The notes beneath the pieces were generated by a model. The model was not told the origin of the DNA. It saw only the letters and a list, made by a program, of their open reading frames with translations, and did no database searches. 6,607 nucleotides of DNA from an uncultured Clostridia bacterium (GTDB taxonomy: Bacteria; Bacillota; Clostridia; Oscillospirales; Acutalibacteraceae). The translations under genes and the position numbers were made by a program. The stretch is from the NCBI GenBank assembly GCA_947629295.1, contig CANRDH010000087.1:1-6607 (forward strand), in the 5' to 3' direction. Within the stretch, counting starts at the first letter, position 1. Every line of letters begins with the position of its first letter. Below are positions 4,541 through 6,607 of this stretch, piece by piece.

Positions 4541-6607
4541 TTAATCTTCTCTCTTTCTTCTCTTGTAAGCAACAAACGTAACCGAAACAGCTGCAAAAGC
4601 TATAATAGCGAATACAACACACATAACAGTAGATGTATCACCTGTTGTGGGTACGTCCGTACCGTCGTTGTTACCGCCGTTTGAGCCGTTGCCTGGTTTA
4701 TTAGTTCCGGGATCATTTGTTTCAGGATCATTTGTTCCGGGATCAGCTTTGCCGTCTTCCTTAACAAGTATCATTGCAGATATCTGTGGTACGGAAACCT
4801 CGCCGGATACTGTGTCAATGACATCAGTTGCGCTTGCTGTTGTATCATTTACATAAACATTCCAATCACCTTCCGGAAGCTGTACATTTGTCGCAGCTGC
4901 GAGAGGATTGAATACAACAAGAAGCTGGTCTGCCGATTCACCTTCAACATTACCGCTGAGAGTATATGCTATAATTCCTTCCTCAGTACCCTCAAGAACC
5001 TGTAAGTTAGAATCAACTTCTTCTGCTGTTGAAAGTCTGAGTGCAGGATGTGCCTTCCTGAAGGCAATAAGACCCTTGTAGTAATCATATACCGCCTGAT
5101 TCTGTGCAACGAGTGAATAATCAAGCTTGTTTACTTCATCACCTGATGAATAGCTGTTATGGTCAAATGTTCCGTCTTCTTTTGTCTTTGTTCTGAGGAA
5201 TTCCTCACCGCTCATCATGAACGGAGTACCCATTGCTGTCTGTACAATAACCGCACCGAGATTATTCATGCGGATCTGATCCTCTATGCTTGCGTCGGGA
5301 CTTGAAGTTCTTACTTCATCCCAAAGCGTATAATTGTCATGGCAGTCGGCATAGTTTATAACCTGTGACGGTGACGGAGCCCATGACATTGCAGACTTAA
5401 GTGACTCAATAAGGCTGTTACGGAACGAAATAGCTCCGTTAATATAACCTTTCTGCTCGGCTTCAAATACATTACCCTTTATGTTGTCACGGATGTTGTC
5501 ACTGAAATATGCTATACCCGGTGTGAGGTTTGCATTTGTCTGTGTTGCAAGAGGTATATCCTTTGTAACAGATGTTGCTAAAGTCCAACCTTCGCCATAT
5601 ATTGCTATTGTAGGATCAATTTCATCAAGTGCTGCACGTACACCATTCATTGTATCAACATCAATAAGACCCATAAGGTCAAAACGGAATCCGTCAAGAT
5701 GATACTCTGATGCCCAGTATTTAACCGAGTCAATAATAAATTTGCTTACCATTGAACGCTCGCTGGCTACATCATTACCACAGCCTGAACCGTTTGAATC
5801 AGGTCTGTAGAAATAACCCGGAACGAGTTGATTGAAGCAATAGTCAGTTGTCTGTGTATGATTATATACAACGTCCATAATAACGCCTATACCTGCATCA
5901 TGGAGTCCCTGAACCATTTGCTTATACTCATTTACTCTTACTTCTCCGTGATACGGGTCAGTTGAATATGATCCCTCGGGAGCGTTGTAGTTAAGCGGGT
6001 CATAACCCCAGTTATAGCCGCCCTTTGTCTCATCTACAGAACCAAAGTCGTAGGAAGGAAGAATATGCACTGATGTTACTCCGAGATCTACAAGGTGATC
6101 CACACCTGTCTTTACGCCGTCAGGGGTAGTTGTTCCTCTCTCTGTAAAGGCTAAATACTTACCCTTGTTCTGTATACCGCTGTTTTCTGCGATTGAGAAA
6201 TCTCTGACATGAACTTCATAAATTTCCATATCTGTCATATTCTCATAGGTGTGTCTGCTGTCGCTGTCCCAGTTGTCGGGATTTGTCGAAGACATATCAA
6301 GAATCTGACCTCTCTTGCCGTTTACGCCTACCGATTTAGCATACGGGTCAACGATATCCTTATTTGTCTTTCCGTCAAAATAAGCTGTGTATGTATAATA
6401 CTTCTTATTAAGATCGCCTTCGACCGTTGCAACCCACGTACCCTTTACATCTGCTGTCATTTCAACAACATTTGCAGCTGTGCCGCCGTCGCCTTCGTCA
6501 TAGATGTTAAGCTCTATCTTCTGTGCTGTAGGAGCCCATACACGGAATGATGTGCTGTCGCTTGTATATGTAGCTCCGAGGTCATCGCCGTCATATGTGT
6601 ACTGTGA
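4541..6607 (-). CDS. Type I pullulanase (GH13), cell-wall anchored, N-terminus beyond the window
   Basis: This extracellular debranching enzyme hydrolyses alpha-1,6 links in pullulan, starch or glycogen. 688 residues lie in the window. The frame stays open to the right edge, so the methionine at 6460 is internal: the 49 residues before it include FRVWAPTA (21-28), the start of the CBM48-like beta domain that precedes the catalytic barrel. The type I pullulanase signature YNWGYDP is at 198-204. GH13 regions are intact: region I DVVYNH (245-250), region II GFRFD with nucleophile D310, region III YGEGW with acid/base E339, and region IV ADCHDN with D424. A C-terminal beta domain (about 555-615) leads into a Pro/Thr/Asn/Gly-rich linker (about 618-651), then VPTTG (652-656), a membrane segment (about 661-681) and KRRKRED. 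The signal peptide and any extra binding modules are unseen. No partner gene is visible downstream. Function is secure; preferred substrate is not. Confidence 0.94.
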   Translation of the reverse strand, partial: SQYTYDGDDLGATYTSDSTSFRVWAPTAQKIELNIYDEGDGGTAANVVEMTADVKGTWVATVEGDLNKKYYTYTAYFDGKTNKDIVDPYAKSVGVNGKRGQILDMSSTNPDNWDSDSRHTYENMTDMEIYEVHVRDFSIAENSGIQNKGKYLAFTERGTTTPDGVKTGVDHLVDLGVTSVHILPSYDFGSVDETKGGYNWGYDPLNYNAPEGSYSTDPYHGEVRVNEYKQMVQGLHDAGIGVIMDVVYNHTQTTDYCFNQLVPGYFYRPDSNGSGCGNDVASERSMVSKFIIDSVKYWASEYHLDGFRFDLMGLIDVDTMNGVRAALDEIDPTIAIYGEGWTLATSVTKDIPLATQTNANLTPGIAYFSDNIRDNIKGNVFEAEQKGYINGAISFRNSLIESLKSAMSWAPSPSQVINYADCHDNYTLWDEVRTSSPDASIEDQIRMNNLGAVIVQTAMGTPFMMSGEEFLRTKTKEDGTFDHNSYSSGDEVNKLDYSLVAQNQAVYDYYKGLIAFRKAHPALRLSTAEEVDSNLQVLEGTEEGIIAYTLSGNVEGESADQLLVVFNPLAAATNVQLPEGDWNVYVNDTTASATDVIDTVSGEVSVPQISAMILVKEDGKADPGTNDPETNDPGTNKPGNGSNGGNNDGTDVPTTGDTSTVMCVVFAIIAFAAVSVTFVAYKRRKRED
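4544..4654 (-). other. sortase-type cell-wall sorting signal of the pullulanase
   Basis: The last 37 residues have the three-part layout of a sortase substrate: a five-residue motif VPTTG followed by D, a hydrophobic stretch of about 20 residues (VMCVVFAIIAFAAVSVTFVA), and the basic tail YKRRKRED. Only the first position departs from LPXTG. By family knowledge, sortase would cleave between T and G and link the enzyme to peptidoglycan; if no sortase accepts this motif, the segment would still act as a membrane anchor. Confidence 0.8.
4704..4748 (-). repeat. three tandem 15-bp units coding the pullulanase linker
   Basis: Three head-to-tail copies of a 15-base unit (GTTCCGGGATCATTT on the plus strand, with a few changes in copies two and three) start at 4704, 4719 and 4734. 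On the coding strand they give roughly DPGTN-DPETN-DPGTN, continuing into a diverged fourth unit KPGNG. Each unit is five codons, so gain or loss of a copy keeps the frame and only changes the length of the spacer between enzyme and cell-wall anchor. Confidence 0.85.

Noticed and set aside
6458..6460. Methionine at 6460 as the start of the pullulanase gene.
   Set aside because: The frame continues upstream with 49 more codons containing the conserved FRVWAPTA of the CBM48-like domain and runs to the window edge, so the protein is longer and this Met is internal.

Overview
The window reads as chromosomal DNA of a low-to-moderate GC Gram-positive anaerobe of the class Clostridia, probably gut- or rumen-type (inference). 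The reasons are strong GGAGG-like ribosome binding sites, AT-rich intergenic DNA, a type III pantothenate kinase of the clostridial kind, and a surface pullulanase ending in a sortase-type anchor. I see no tRNA or rRNA gene, CRISPR array, phage gene or complete mobile element.

Layout from left to right. (1) 1-440, minus: ruvC, missing its C-terminal end at the window edge. (2) 441-654: divergent intergenic region with a good ruvC promoter on the minus strand, a small hairpin at 527-550, and an extended -10 promoter for the plus-strand genes. (3) 655-2342, plus: a two-gene operon of an MscS-family channel and coaX, overlapping by 4 bases. (4) 2343-2467: a long hairpin that can end transcription from both sides, lying between convergent coaX and typA. 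(5) 2468-4288, minus: typA/bipA, complete, with its own promoter at 4342-4370. (6) 4289-4540: AT-rich DNA holding the typA promoter and the terminator of the next gene. (7) 4541-6607, minus: the C-terminal 688 residues of a cell-wall-anchored type I pullulanase, whose N-terminus and promoter lie beyond the right edge. No gene-free stretch exceeds 300 bases.

The genes are mostly housekeeping: Holliday junction resolution, osmotic release, the first step of CoA synthesis and ribosome-linked GTPase function. The pullulanase is the niche-specific gene and indicates use of pullulan, starch or glycogen outside the cell. Apart from the mscS-coaX operon, each gene appears to have its own transcription unit.

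I found no convincing undescribed multi-gene system. The most useful second looks are a family of look-alike hairpins in three intergenic regions (one with no gene to terminate), a non-standard GSDI motif in CoaX, and the non-LPXTG anchor of the pullulanase.
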